DNA of 64,000 nt from Polytrichum commune (lineage: Eukaryota > Streptophyta > Polytrichopsida > Polytrichales > Polytrichaceae), in assembly GCA_950295325.1 (NCBI GenBank), contig OX485806.1, positions 58,523,169 through 58,587,168 of the forward strand, written 5' to 3'. Below are positions 33,664 through 44,229 of the stretch, one piece after another. The notes beneath the pieces were generated by a model. It did not search any database and had not been told where the DNA came from. It saw only the letters and a program-made list of their open reading frames with translations. Each line of letters starts with the position of its first letter. Position 1 is the stretch's first letter. The position numbers and the translations under genes were made by a program.

Positions 33664-34970
33664 AGAAAATCAAAAGAACATATGAACAATACATCACAAA
33701 AATATGGGGTGAATGTTGCTTTTGTATAGAGTTGTGTGAGGAAATGAATGGAAATGAAAACGTGTGATACAATAATGGATGGAGATGAAAGCGTGTGATA
33801 CATAGCATCTAATAATACAGAAGTGGACATAACACAATAATAGTCAGAAAATATTTACGAGCAAGATATACACAAAATGGCGTCAAATACTAAAGTTAAC
33901 TCAGTTCAACGTTCACATAATCTGATAGTGCATAAGTTGTAAGTTAGGACGGAGAACCTTGTACGTTCACTCACATGTCATGTAGTAGCAATTTATAGAG
34001 GTTATAAATTGGAGAGGAGAAACCCTATACATTAATGCACATGATATATAACAGAAATTTAGGAAGGCTAGAAGTCAGGAGGAGAACGCACAGGGTTTAT
34101 AAGAGCAACTTAGGAGGCAAGAAGTTGGGAGGTAAAACCTTGTACGTTAACACACAGGGTTTATAAGAGCAATTTAGAGAGGCCAAAAGTTGGGAGCCAA
34201 AACCTTGTGCGTTAACGCACAAAGTTTGTAATAGCAACTTAGGAAGGCCAAAAGTTGGGAGGAAAAACCATGTGCGTTAACGCAGTTTGTAAGAGCAACT
34301 TAGGAGGAAAAAAATTGAGAGGTAAAACGACTAGGAGAGCCTAAAAATAAAACAGATATCTATTGTATGAATTTAAATTGATGTTCAGAGCGTAGGAGCA
34401 AAAAAACTATTCAAAACGGGGTTAGAATGCAAGAAATGATAAATATGTCTACTCAAGTATTCATGCAATACGTTATAGGAGCTAGAAAATGACACAAAAT
34501 AGCATAATTTTCTTTTTGCCCCAAAACCCAAAATCTACAAGGTGGCCCAAAACAAGGAAATAGATAGAAGAATGAGAAAAGAAAATGATTTCAAACCAAA
34601 ACAAAATATAAAAGAATTTGTAGCTACAGAGATTTAGATAATATAGCATATATATATATATATATATTTTTGGACCCCATTAGCATTTTTTCTAGATTTT
34701 ACAAGTTTTGGCAAATCTACCAATTTTCAAATTCATGTCTCGGCCCTGTGCGTTAACGCACAGGGTCTATGCGCTAACGCACAGTGGCCTTAAAGTTGCC
34801 AGCGCAGACCTTGTGCGTTAACGCACGGGGTCTATTTGCTTAGCTAGAGGCTTCGCAAAGTTGGGCAAGTAAACCCTGTGCGTTAACGCACAGGGTCTAC
34901 GCTGACAACTTTCTAGCGGCTATGCGGGGCCACAAAGAGCCACGTTAAATATGGCTGCAGGGACGAGTAG
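33664..34970. repeat. MULE intergenic region with palindrome array A
   Basis: A stretch of 1.3 kb between the divergent genes. Tandem units of about 60-65 bp (33950-34320) each hold a variant of the dyad TGTGCGTTAACGCACA. Perfect or near-perfect 22-bp palindromes with arm CCCTGTGCGTT stand at 34744-34765, 34809-34830 and 34874-34895, with a further half at about 35299. An AT dinucleotide run lies near 34650. No gene is seen. Confidence 0.85.
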
Positions 34971-34977
34971 TATAAAT
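34971..34977 (+). promoter_or_regulatory. Candidate TATA box of the methyltransferase-like gene
   Basis: TATAAAT lies 566 bases before the start codon. A possible 5'-UTR intron (donor near 35071, acceptor TTTTAG near 35527) would bring the start codon close to the leader. This is inference from motifs only. Confidence 0.4.
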
Positions 34978-35131
34978 TGCCACACCCCCAAAGCATTCAG
35001 TCTTTTTTTTCTCATCTGTCGGACCTGAGCTTGTCGCTGTAAGCTCTCTCATCTACAGGTGCAGTACAAGGTTTGTTTGCACTTTCGTGATGACTGGGTA
35101 ATTGCGCATAATCAGGCGTAAATTGCGGACA

Positions 35132-35283
35132 GTTTGGGTCGTTCCACCCAAACTATGAGCATGGTTTGGGTCGTTCCACCCAAACTATGAGCATGGTTTG
35201 GGTCGTTCGACCCAAACTGGCTGTAGGCGGTTTGGGTCGCTCGATCGAAACCGCGTGGACAGTTTGGGTCGTTCGACCCAAAC
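35132..35283. repeat. Phased palindrome array B upstream of the methyltransferase-like gene (5 copies)
   Basis: The same 22-bp dyad as at 31271-31388 starts at 35132, 35164, 35196, 35230 and 35262 (spacing 32, 32, 34, 32). The first two have one changed base in the right arm and the fourth is degenerate. The array lies inside the putative 5'-UTR intron. Confidence 0.92.
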
Positions 35284-35536
35284 CTCGCGCCCAACTTTGG
35301 TTAACGCACAGGGTCTGCCCTTGTAGTTTTGGGGTGAGCGGCCACCCTAATCGTATAATATTTAAAGGTGCAAATGGCAATGTCTAGAATAATTTTTGTC
35401 ATTCTTCCCTGTGTTCGTGGTATTATGTTGTTATTGTTGTTGCTATTGTTGTTGTTTTTATAATGTTATTGTTAATGTGTTGCTACTAGTTTTGAAATAT
35501 TTATGACACTTATTTCATTTGTTTTAGAACCAATCA

Positions 35537-38500
35537 ATGGATTTGGAGAGAACGACTCCTATTTCTACTGATGATGATTCCACAATGCATTCAACTCAAG
35601 ATCGTCCATCTCAACAAGTTCATCATCATCATGACATATCGTCAAATCTTCATAATAAGAAAAATAAAAAAATAAATGAATCCCTCGATGATTTTGACTC
35701 GGATGAAGATAATGATGGTGACAATAAAACTTATCAAAAGAAAGTGTGGGAACTTACAAACAAACGTAAGGTTAATTGCACTTCCACAATTTCCTCAATC
35801 CGTGCTGGACCTAATGCTCGCTTGCGTGCACCCTTATGTCGCATGGTTCCTATGCCGATTGTGCGTCCTGCTTTGAAGGGTGACATTACTAAATTGGAGG
35901 CTGATTTTTTCAATGGTTATCGTGATGGAGACCGTGTGTTTTATATATCGGCCACCGATTCTAAGGAAAACTTTCAATTCGTGAATGATGAGGTTCGTGC
36001 ATCTTGGAGCCCAAATTGGGCTCAAGCGAATGCCTTGTTTGAATCTCAATTGGATACAAATTTGTCATTGACGTCATACAAGAACAAGATGTTTTTTATA
36101 TGGGATGGAAATCATAGATTTTTTGTTTGGAAAAATTATATTAACCACGTGTATACCGAAGATTATGAACGTCATGCCTTTGTGGATTCTATCATTTTGG
36201 CGCCCGAGCCTGACGACATTCCAAGTTTGTTGACTGCTATGCATGACATCAACAAGTAATGTTCTTACCTATTTTTTTACACTTATTTCTAGTTTATATT
36301 TTTTTTCCAAATTATATCATCATGAATCTAATCAATTTAATGATTTTTTCAGATCAACCGAAAATTCTCACGTATCCACCAATTTGGTGCATACTTTATA
36401 TCGGATGCAAAGTATTGGCACCATGCCTTTGACTTCCTTCAGAAAGCAACTGGATCCAAAGAATTATAAACGATGTGAGGAGAAGTCCGTCGAAACTTGG
36501 TATTCTTTGACACGACCACTTTTTTTGGATTACATGTACAGTGTAAGTTCTTCTACCATTGCTAATATGTGCCTTATGTTTATTCATCTTCATTTTACAT
36601 TACATCTATATGTACTTATAAATATTGACTTTTGTTTGATTTTTCAGCAAGAACTTGCTGAGGCTAGCGATATTGCTCTCAACCAGTACAATGAAACTCA
36701 TCCTCTTGAACGGACATCAGACGGAGTTTCAAAAGCAATGTCCGCAGCTGTCAACAAAAAATGTGCAATGTTATCTTCTAGTTTTACGAAACAACTAGCG
36801 ATTGCCAACATCAACCTTACATCTGCTTTTCTTGAAGAAGTTAAGCACCATTGGAATTCATTTTCGGTGCCTGAAATGCTACAAGAGAAACTTCATCGTG
36901 TTGCTGTCAGTAATGTAGATGCAGAAGTCAAAGTTGGATGGCTCAAGCTTTGGAATGGCAATAGATTTGACAAAGATGCATTGCATTTCCCGAAATCGTC
37001 CCTCTCTGATTCTGCACTTGATGATTGGTTATCAAAGTCTACATATTGGGCACAGTTGGAAAAAAAAACTATCGAAGAGCTTCAAAGTATTCTTTCATGT
37101 CCTCTTCAGTTGCCTGCAGATGTGCCTACTCTCTCCGAGTATATCCAAACCTGGAAGTTTGCGGCTTTCAATTCAATATTCTATCGTGAATTCCAAAGCG
37201 GAAAAGTTAAAAAACACAACGGTTGGGATGAGCAACCTAATATTGATCTTGCTATGAAACGTGTATTATACAGATACAACCTAATCTTATTATTTTTTTG
37301 ATTTTTTTGATTTTATTTGTCAAATTGTCATGGAATATTTGACTTACAATATTTTTGTGTGTAGGTATTTTCGATATGTTTTGATTCCACATAAATGCGT
37401 TATAGGGAAACCTCGTTTTTTCCCAAATTGGCGTGACACTGATGCAGGAGATTCATGCATGTTCACTACTGAGATTTGTTTGGATTGGTCGCTCCCACAC
37501 TATGAGGATTGTGGTTGGTATCTTGATTGTCCTAAGGATGCATGTCCGTCAAGTGAGAAGACAATCCGTCAGAGAAATGATGCTAAAAATGTGGATCCTC
37601 GTGATACTGCAATTTTGCAAGCACAAATTGTGCAGCTTAAACTTAGAGAGCCAGAACCAAAAGAGACAAAACGTCGTAAGAGGAAACATGTTCCTGAAAC
37701 CAAAATACAAGGTCAATCGGAAATTTCACAACATAAAGAATTGTTTGTTATTTCCAATGATTTGGATAAGAATCCACTTGGAGGCAAAAGTTCAAAGTCT
37801 GGGTGCGATGTATTGGAATTTCATTACTCCAGCACCTATGACGCTATTCGTTGTGCACCAACGGATATTTTGAGAAAAAAATTATTCATACTAAAGAACT
37901 TTCTCACGCTCTCGTTTGTTCGATCTACTGTTGTCAAGAACAAGTCTGAAGGGATGGATGTAGGCCCTCCTGAGTGGATCCAATGGCGGAAATTAATTGA
38001 AAACGTAAGTATTATTGTTTTGGTATTTTTTCTAATATTCTTACTTTTATTTGGGTTTTATTTTGTGTCTTATATTATGATATGTTGTGGTATTTCAGTT
38101 CAATGACAATCGCGAATTTTATGTCATGGGAAGTCCGACTCCCTTTGCCGTTGACTTGGTTTTTCTCCAATTTCCCGACGGTCTTGACTTCAACCTCTCC
38201 AATAGACCTGCTGAAATTCCTCTTTGGAATAAATATGACAAGAACTGGATGATTGCAACAATGTCCTTGTGCAAGTCCATCTTGTCTGATGATGGCGTTC
38301 TCATAGTATTTTCTGCTATCGATATGCAAATCAAGAAGGTTTTGAATTCAACCTTACACAACAACAACATGAAAGTTCTTAGGACTTTTATTTGCCTCAA
38401 TTCGTACATGGTGTTCAAGGATCCAGAGTCTCCAACCTACACCGTAAGTATAACACATCACAATTGTTTTTATTTAATTATTTTGGTGTTATTTGCATTG

Positions 38501-39354
38501 TATATAGTTTTAACACAATTTACATTTTTTTGTAGACTCCGGCATTTATGGCTCATGTCTTGGTAAGGGATTTTACTACCACAAAATCCACGAGACAACC
38601 AAACTCCACTTTTTTTGGCACTGGATTGAAAAGCAAAAACTTGCTTTTCAATTTTGTGGATGAAAAAAACATGTTTTTTCAAAAATGAGGAAGACCTTGG
38701 AGGGGGCCATATAAAAAATCGCCACATTTTTTTCAAGATGTTATTGAATTGTTTACACCATCGAATGGACGCGTTGTTGATTTGACATGTTCCACTGGAG
38801 CTTCTATCCTAACAACACGCGCATGTGGCAGACATCTTCTTGCATTTGAGGGTGATAATGACATGTTTGAGTACATATTGAAACCGCTTTTGGAAAACGT
38901 TTTGAAAGAGGGGTCATCTAAGGAGAATATACAAGATCTCACAAAAGAAGATGATGACCTCTCGGATGAGGAGATGCTTAAATTTGAGTGTGAGTAAGTT
39001 TTAATACAATAAATTTTTATTCAATTCATTCGTTTCATTCAATTCATTGGTTCATTTTTATTTCTTCACATTATTTACATGTTTCATCGATTTGATTTTA
39101 GGAATACGATTGGAAAGATGACATGTCTCCCGTTTTGGGCACATAGACAATTCCTACGAAGTCCAAGCCGTAGCCCGCGTCTCCCATCATATGCCGAGAA
39201 TGTTGCAATTGCAATGTTGAATCTTGAAGATTCGGATCCAAATGAAGAATCTTGCTATAGTTCCAAAATCAATTCGCATTGCAAAGGTGCTCGAATATAT
39301 ATAGATAACGAGGCAAAATATAGTTTCATGTCTAGTGCTACTACTGATGAATAA
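35537..39354 (+). pseudogene. MULE-borne ParB-like and N4/N6 amino-methyltransferase-like gene
   Basis: Exons with GT/AG borders: 35537-36255, 36353-36542, 36648-37262, about 37367-38004, 38099-38443, 38536-38993 and 39102-39354. Exon 1 has a His/Asp-rich head and then a ParB/Srx-like core (FFIWDGNHRFFVWKNYI). Exon 4 is Cys-rich (EDCGWYLDCPKDAC). Exons 5-6 resemble the N6_N4 methyltransferase fold in class-beta order: a catalytic-motif position first, where DPPY is replaced by QFPD, and a SAM-binding motif last (VVDLTCSTGAS ... GRHLLAFEGD). TGA at 38686-38688 breaks exon 6 and the exon 3-4 join is out of frame by one base, so this copy looks inactive. The altered catalytic motif may mean a non-catalytic binding protein. 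The domain calls rest on motif reading, not a search. Confidence 0.6.
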
Positions 39355-39496
39355 ATTTTTGGACTTCATGTTGTTTATCCTTCTCAACCCTCTTATTACT
39401 AAACCCTAAAATCATCATTTTTAAGGCCACAATTCCACGGTTATAGGATATTGGTGGCCCTATTACCAAAATTTTCATCTTCCTCACTGCTCATAA

Positions 39497-39538
39497 GTTA
39501 CCGCTCATCGCTCACCGCTCATAAGATAGCACTCCCCG
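39497..39538 (-). repeat. MULE right terminal inverted repeat
   Basis: It is the inverted counterpart of 29517-29560 and ends ATAAGATAGCACTCCCCG directly before the 9-bp target duplication. Confidence 0.85.
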
Positions 39539-39547
39539 TCGGGCACC

Positions 39548-39960
39548 CGGCCTCGTCGACATTGACCCACGAACGTTGACCGTCAGTGGAAGTGTGCAGC
39601 TCGTCACTCTTCTTCAACAACCGCCGCAGGTTCTTCAACTTCGACTGTCAATGCCTCGCGTTTCCGTCACTGCCTTCAACCTTTGCCGTCCGGCCGAGGC
39701 GACGCACCTTCTCGCGAAGTTGTGTCGGATCAGCTCCTTTTTAGCCATACGCCGTAAAATGCTTACCTCCCGGAGCTCCAGCTCGTCAAGGAACTCGTTG
39801 GAGTGCCCTGTGCCATCCTCTTCTTCCTTGTTGTCCGCCGATGCTTTGTTGGCGTCCATCTCACAAGCTTGGAGAGTATCTTGCGTGTCTTGGGACAGCA
39901 AGATATCCTCCTCATCGGCTGCCTTGCCCTTCTTTCCGCTAGATTGCAACGGCCATGACT
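39548..39960 (-). pseudogene. 5' part of the CACTA minus-strand gene
   Basis: An open frame from 39949 to 39635 encodes an acidic, Ser/Asp-rich leader (DEEDILLSQDTQDTLQ) and then a Leu/Arg-rich helix (FLDELELREVSILRRMAKKE). It lies upstream of, and on the same strand as, the TNPA-like exons across the MULE, so it may be the start of the same gene. No domain is recognised. Confidence 0.4.
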
Positions 39961-39977
39961 TGGGTTCATTTGCATTT

Positions 39978-40400
39978 CCTTACATTTGCATTTCCCAAAC
40001 CCTAACCTTTGGATTATTTCTCATATCCACACTAACACTCTTATCATTACACTCACATATATATTCACACACACACACACACATTTTCATTCATTCAAAT
40101 ATACACACATACCTTTGTCAATGCATTTGGTGAAGACATTAGGTTACACATTCCAAACCCTAACCTTTGGATTATTTCTCATATCCACACTAACATTCTT
40201 ATCATTACACTCACACACATACATTTGTCAATGCATTTGGTGAAGACATTAGGTTACACATTCCAAACCCTAACCTTTGGATTATTTTTCATGTCTACAC
40301 TAACACTCTTATCATTACACTCACATATATATTCACACACACACACACATTTCCATTCACACAAATATATAAACATACCTTTGTCATTGGATTTGGTGAA
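39978..40400. repeat. Three tandem copies of a 110-150 bp unit
   Basis: Each unit holds CCAAACCCTAACCTTTGGAT, then ATATCCACACTAACA and a TCATTACACTCACA block with a CA microsatellite. Units begin near 39985, 40137 and 40246. Confidence 0.85.
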
Positions 40401-40800
40401 GACATGGGGTTGCATACTCCAAGTTCCTTGCTTTTGATTTATCTCTTATATCCACACTAGCACTCTCATACTCATACACACATTCTCATTTATTCCCTCA
40501 CACATTTATGGTAAACCTTAATATTGCAAATATTGGGTTCCACACTTTTGGCTTGTCTCTCATATCCACACTTACATTTCCATTCTCACACTCACAACTA
40601 CATTCTCACTCCTACCCACATACACATTCTTACACTAACACACACATTGTCACATATTCTCATTCACACTCTCACACTCTTATACTCACACACATACATT
40701 GTCATTCACACTCTCAAACACATTCTCATTCATACTTTCACATACTCCCTCACACTCACACACACTCAAACACTTATATAAAACCCTAAAACTATTGATA
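40401..40800. repeat. CA/CT-rich low-complexity tract
   Basis: Degenerate ACACTCTCACACTCATAC sequence. Apparent open frames here are by-products of the repeat. Confidence 0.85.
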
Positions 40801-40857
40801 TATTGTGTGAACACAAATTTGCGAATTTTTTAGATTTTTTTGGAATTTTCGAGCATT

Positions 40858-41400
40858 CGTTATAAAACCTTATGGGCAAGGGGCATCGATTACCATTTTT
40901 TAAAGTGGCATCTCGGATCCGAGATGCCACTTTCAAAATGATAATCGATGCCCCTTGCCCATAAGGTTTCATAACCAATTTTAAAAAATCCATAATTATT
41001 GAGCTAATGTGGGAGGACAAATTTCTGAATTTTGTGGAATTGTTTTGAACAAACTATGAAACTTTCCGGGCAAGGGAGATCATTTGTCCTTTTAAAAGGG
41101 GCATCTCGGATCCGAGATGCCACATTAAAAAAAAAACATCTACCTCCCATAAACGTTTACAAACAATTCGAAGAAATTTTAAAAAAATCACACAATCCAA
41201 AACTATTGATATATTGTATGAACACAATTTTGGAATCTTTTGCGAATTGTTTAGATTTTTTTGGAATTTTTGGGCATTAGTTATGAAACTTTCTAGGAAG
41301 GGGGAACAATATATTTTTGAAAGTGGCATCTCGGATCCGAGATGCCACTTTCAAAATGATAATCGATCCCCCTTGCCCATAAGGTTTCATAACCAATTTT
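40858..41400. repeat. Cluster of three fold-back palindromes centred on GGATCC
   Basis: A hairpin of about 118 bp (40858-40977) has a perfect 32-bp core with arm AAAGTGGCATCTCGGA. Related cores lie at about 41097-41125 and 41320-41351. The outer arms (GGGCAAGGGGCATCGAT and its complement) recur with decay. Confidence 0.9.
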
Positions 41401-42012
41401 ATAAAATCCATAATTATTGAGCTGATGTGGGAGGACAAATTTTTGAGGTGCCACTTAGAAATTAAACATCCATCCCCTTGATATAAATGTTTACAGAGAA
41501 TTCAAGTGAATTTAGAGAAAATTTCAAATATTCAATAATCTGTTACATTAACATACACTTGACGCAAGATCTCAAAAAATGGACATGGAGATTCATACAC
41601 ATTCACATTTGAAAGTTCCAAAATATGCATACACATGCTGAAAGGTTGTATGAATGTGAGTGTGTGTGTGTGTGTGAGAGAGAGAGAGATTTATTGTTGA
41701 ATCTAACTTCTATCACACATGCGCACACATGTACACACATACGCACACAATCTTTCCAACATAGACAAACATAAACATACCTTGGTTACTGGATTTGGTC
41801 AATACATTGGGTCATTCACTCCAAGTTCTTCGTTTTTGGGTCCTCTTTCATCGCTCCTCTCCTCTTCGGATTGAGTTTGCGATTCGGTGTTTTGGGTATG
41901 TGCTTCAAGCTCCTGGCTTGTTGCATCTACTATATTCTCCTTGGTTCTCCCGTGTGTGGCTTGTCCCGTGTGTGGCCCCAACGTGGCAACACATCGTTCC
42001 AAAGCATTGAAA
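41401..42012. other. CACTA internal sequence without a recognised gene
   Basis: A GT/GA microsatellite lies near 41655-41690. Weak open frames read toward the transposase remnant but show no domain. Confidence 0.5.
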
Positions 42013-42650
42013 AATAATGTTTACCTTGGGCATAGACGACAACTGCCAATGACCCACGAATGGAGACGACAAAGGTCCATTTTTTATGGGCAACCCGAGA
42101 TGAGACCACCGCCAAGAAGGATGAGTGGTCGAGAGCAATTGCGATATGCGAACAAGCGAGAAGAGTGGATGAAAAAACATTGCACGCACCAAGGTGGACA
42201 TACGAAAGACCCCGTACACGAACACGGAGTGAAGAGGACGACATGTCTATATGACCTTCCATACTGGAAAGTACGTGTGCTATTATGAGAATTATGTGAG
42301 TGGACGTAGTCACATGATTGCACGTAGTAATATTGTTTATGAGAATTATGTGAGTGGATGTAGTCATGTACAGCCACATGATGGCACGTAGTGTTATTGT
42401 GATTCGCACTGTCAAATTTCTGGCTGGCTCGAGTCATTGTGCAGGATCTTCTAATTCAACACACATTAGATGTTATGCACTGTGAGAAAAACATCGCTGA
42501 GAATGTCATGAAAACCATTTTTGGAGAGAAGGACACACTTGGAGTTCGTCTCAATATGAAGGAGGCGGGTATACGCAAGCATCTTTGGCCCGTACCAGGA
42601 AAGAAACCAGGCAGCGTCATTTTACCTCGGTCCTCGTATGTTCTTTCGCA
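42013..42650 (+). pseudogene. CACTA TNP2/TNPD-type transposase fragment
   Basis: Exon 42013-42270 has LGHRRQLPMTHEWRRQRSIF and ends YDLPYWK at a GTACGT donor (42271). The acceptor GCAG (42441-42444) leads into 42445 onward with LDVMHCEKNIAENVMKTIFG. These are signature blocks of the plant En/Spm TNP2 transposase. Only about 160 residues remain where the family usually has 700 or more, so most of the catalytic protein has been lost. Confidence 0.8.
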
Positions 42651-43060
42651 GGTGGTTACTCGCTCGCTTGGTGCCCGGCCCTCCTCCACGTCCTCCTTGG
42701 ATAGGCACGCCCTCAAGGCCGCATCATCCAAGTCCGATCGTTGATTGGCTCTCCGCCGTAGCGCAAGACATTCCCTCGCGCAAACGCACTCGTATTCCAC
42801 TCACAATACCACTCCGTACAATTCGGGAGCGCGTCCAAAAATTTGGAAGAGCGACACGTATTCCGGGTCCGTCAACAAAAACGGTTATAAAGACACCCGT
42901 CGTTCCCAGATGCCGTATACAGTACATTTTCCGAATACGACAGTAAAATATGACTGCGAATCATATTTTTGAATTTCGTCCCCCCCAAAGGTCGAGGCCT
43001 GGCCAAATGTGACACCCTGTAGTCACCAGTCATCCCCAGTCACATTTCCTTAGTCACAAA
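42280..43060. repeat. CACTA right subterminal repeats
   Basis: AGTCAYRT and TATGACT copies (for example near 42305, 42360, 42950, 43020-43060) mirror the left end. A TGAGAATTATGTGAGTGGA unit is repeated near 42284 and 42338. Confidence 0.65.
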
Positions 43061-43083
43061 ATACCCAATCTGTTGTAGTGTCC

Positions 43084-43844
43084 CCACTGGAGTGGCACAG
43101 AACCACAACCACAAGGAAAATTCTACACTACCTCGAAGCTTCTGCCTCCTACCATAAATCTTGCTTCTCATGGATGCCTTTCTCCCTTCCTTGTGTGTGT
43201 CTATCTGATGCCCTAGCGTTGCATGAACTCTAAAATCATCTATCTCTACGTTGCAACGGCACTGTGACTGCTTTCATTCCCCACCGCAGTAGGGTTTCCG
43301 CAAACCCCCCCTCCTCTCTCTCTTGCAACATGCCTAATGAGCCTTACTTCTCTGAGCTCCCGAGACCCCTCCCTCTCGCTTTTTTTTTTCTTGCATTGCC
43401 AGGCATCTATTGGGCGGCCCGGAAAAAAACAACTCCACATGATTTTTTCTCTTCTCCCGTCTACTTGCTTTTTAACTTAACTTTACCACCTAGCTCTTCT
43501 CAACTTATTGTAAGTTTAGTTCATTTTATCTTTTTAATGTCAGTTAAGTTCTCACACTGTTTTTCTCATCGCCCTCACGGTTGTTTTTTAGTCTATTTAT
43601 TCATGTGAGCACACTCTTGGGCTCACATCAAACTATCTCAATCCAAGCATTGTTCATATGCCTTTGTATATATATATGCTTGTGCAATTTTATCTTCAAG
43701 ATCTTGAAGAATTGGTGCTTTGGAGCATCATAGCGTTGGAGGTGTCTAAGGGTATATTTGGTGGTTGTAAGTATTTTTTTTTTGTTGCTTAAATGTGTAT
43801 TTCAATCAAGAGCATGTGACTTGAGTAGACCGATCTGAGAAGGC
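43084..43844. other. Flank of the CACTA element and possible decayed copia 5' end
   Basis: No gene is recognised. About 43620-43690 resembles 49735-49805 (ACTATCTCA ... ATTGTTC.TATGCC ... CAAT.T.ATCTT), which may be remnants of the two LTRs of the copia element between them. Confidence 0.35.
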
Positions 43845-44071
43845 TTCACCTTCCAATATGAATTGCAAAGTGTTGAAAGAATACTAAAAGTGTGTCAAAA
43901 GGCCCATGTTCATCAACGGCTTCAACTTGGCAAACAACGAATTTGCACACATCAGGAGTTGCAACGGACTCACGGAAGAGTGGCAAATCCTTTGCAACAT
44001 TCAAAAGATAAATAATTTTTCCAACATTTTTTTTGTTTACCCTCACATGCAAAATGTAAGAGGGGAACAAT

Positions 44072-44229
44072 TTGTTGGACCACGTCAACAAGGTCAAAGT
44101 GTTTGTAGGTCAGTTGGCGTGTTTGGAGGTACATGTGCAAAAGGAAAACATTGTTATAACTTTGCTCAAGGGTTTGCCGGCCTTATACAAGTACTTGATC
44201 ACCACTTTGGAGACAATGCCCATGAAGGG
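44072..44229 (+). pseudogene. Copia gag fragment, left of the solo LTR
   Basis: The frame encodes LALVQ-type copia gag features: DHVNKVKVFVGQLACLEV and ITLLKGLPALYKYLITTLET, a helix block common in plant Ty1/copia gag. It is cut at the AAGGG target site; the continuation after 47032 reads TMEYVIAHLMHKMLKRKE, the expected next gag block. Confidence 0.7.

Larger units (their letters stand above)
29517..39538. mobile_element. Mutator-like element (MULE), 10.0 kb, nested in the CACTA element
   Basis: A perfect 9-bp target duplication TCGGGCACC flanks it (29508-29516 and 39539-39547). The inverted ends share GCTATCTTAT followed by GAGCGRTGAGC-type repeats. It carries two divergent genes, a SWIM-type transposase on the minus strand and a spliced methyltransferase-like gene on the plus strand, around a repeat-rich intergenic region. 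Two-gene layouts are known in MuDR and VANDAL elements. Confidence 0.9.
25727..43080. mobile_element. CACTA (En/Spm-type) DNA transposon, 17.4 kb including a nested MULE
   Basis: Ends are CACTAGAACAAAACGCACA on the left and, inverted, CACTACAACAGATTGGGT on the right. They share a terminal pattern that runs into TTTTATGACT/TTTTGTGACT. A 3-bp target duplication TCC flanks it (25724-25726 and 43081-43083), as expected for CACTA elements. Subterminal TATGACT-type repeats fill both ends. A TNP2-type transposase remnant (42013-42650, plus) and a minus-strand second gene with a TNPA-like part lie inside. Without the MULE at 29517-39538 it would be about 7.3 kb. Confidence 0.9.

Noticed and set aside
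35112-35387. Overlapping open frames over the palindrome array
   Set aside because: Products of the repeated 22-bp palindrome; similar frames appear at 31267-31503 for the same reason.
40508-40789. His/Ser/Thr-rich open frames
   Set aside because: Direct translation of a CA/CT-rich simple repeat.
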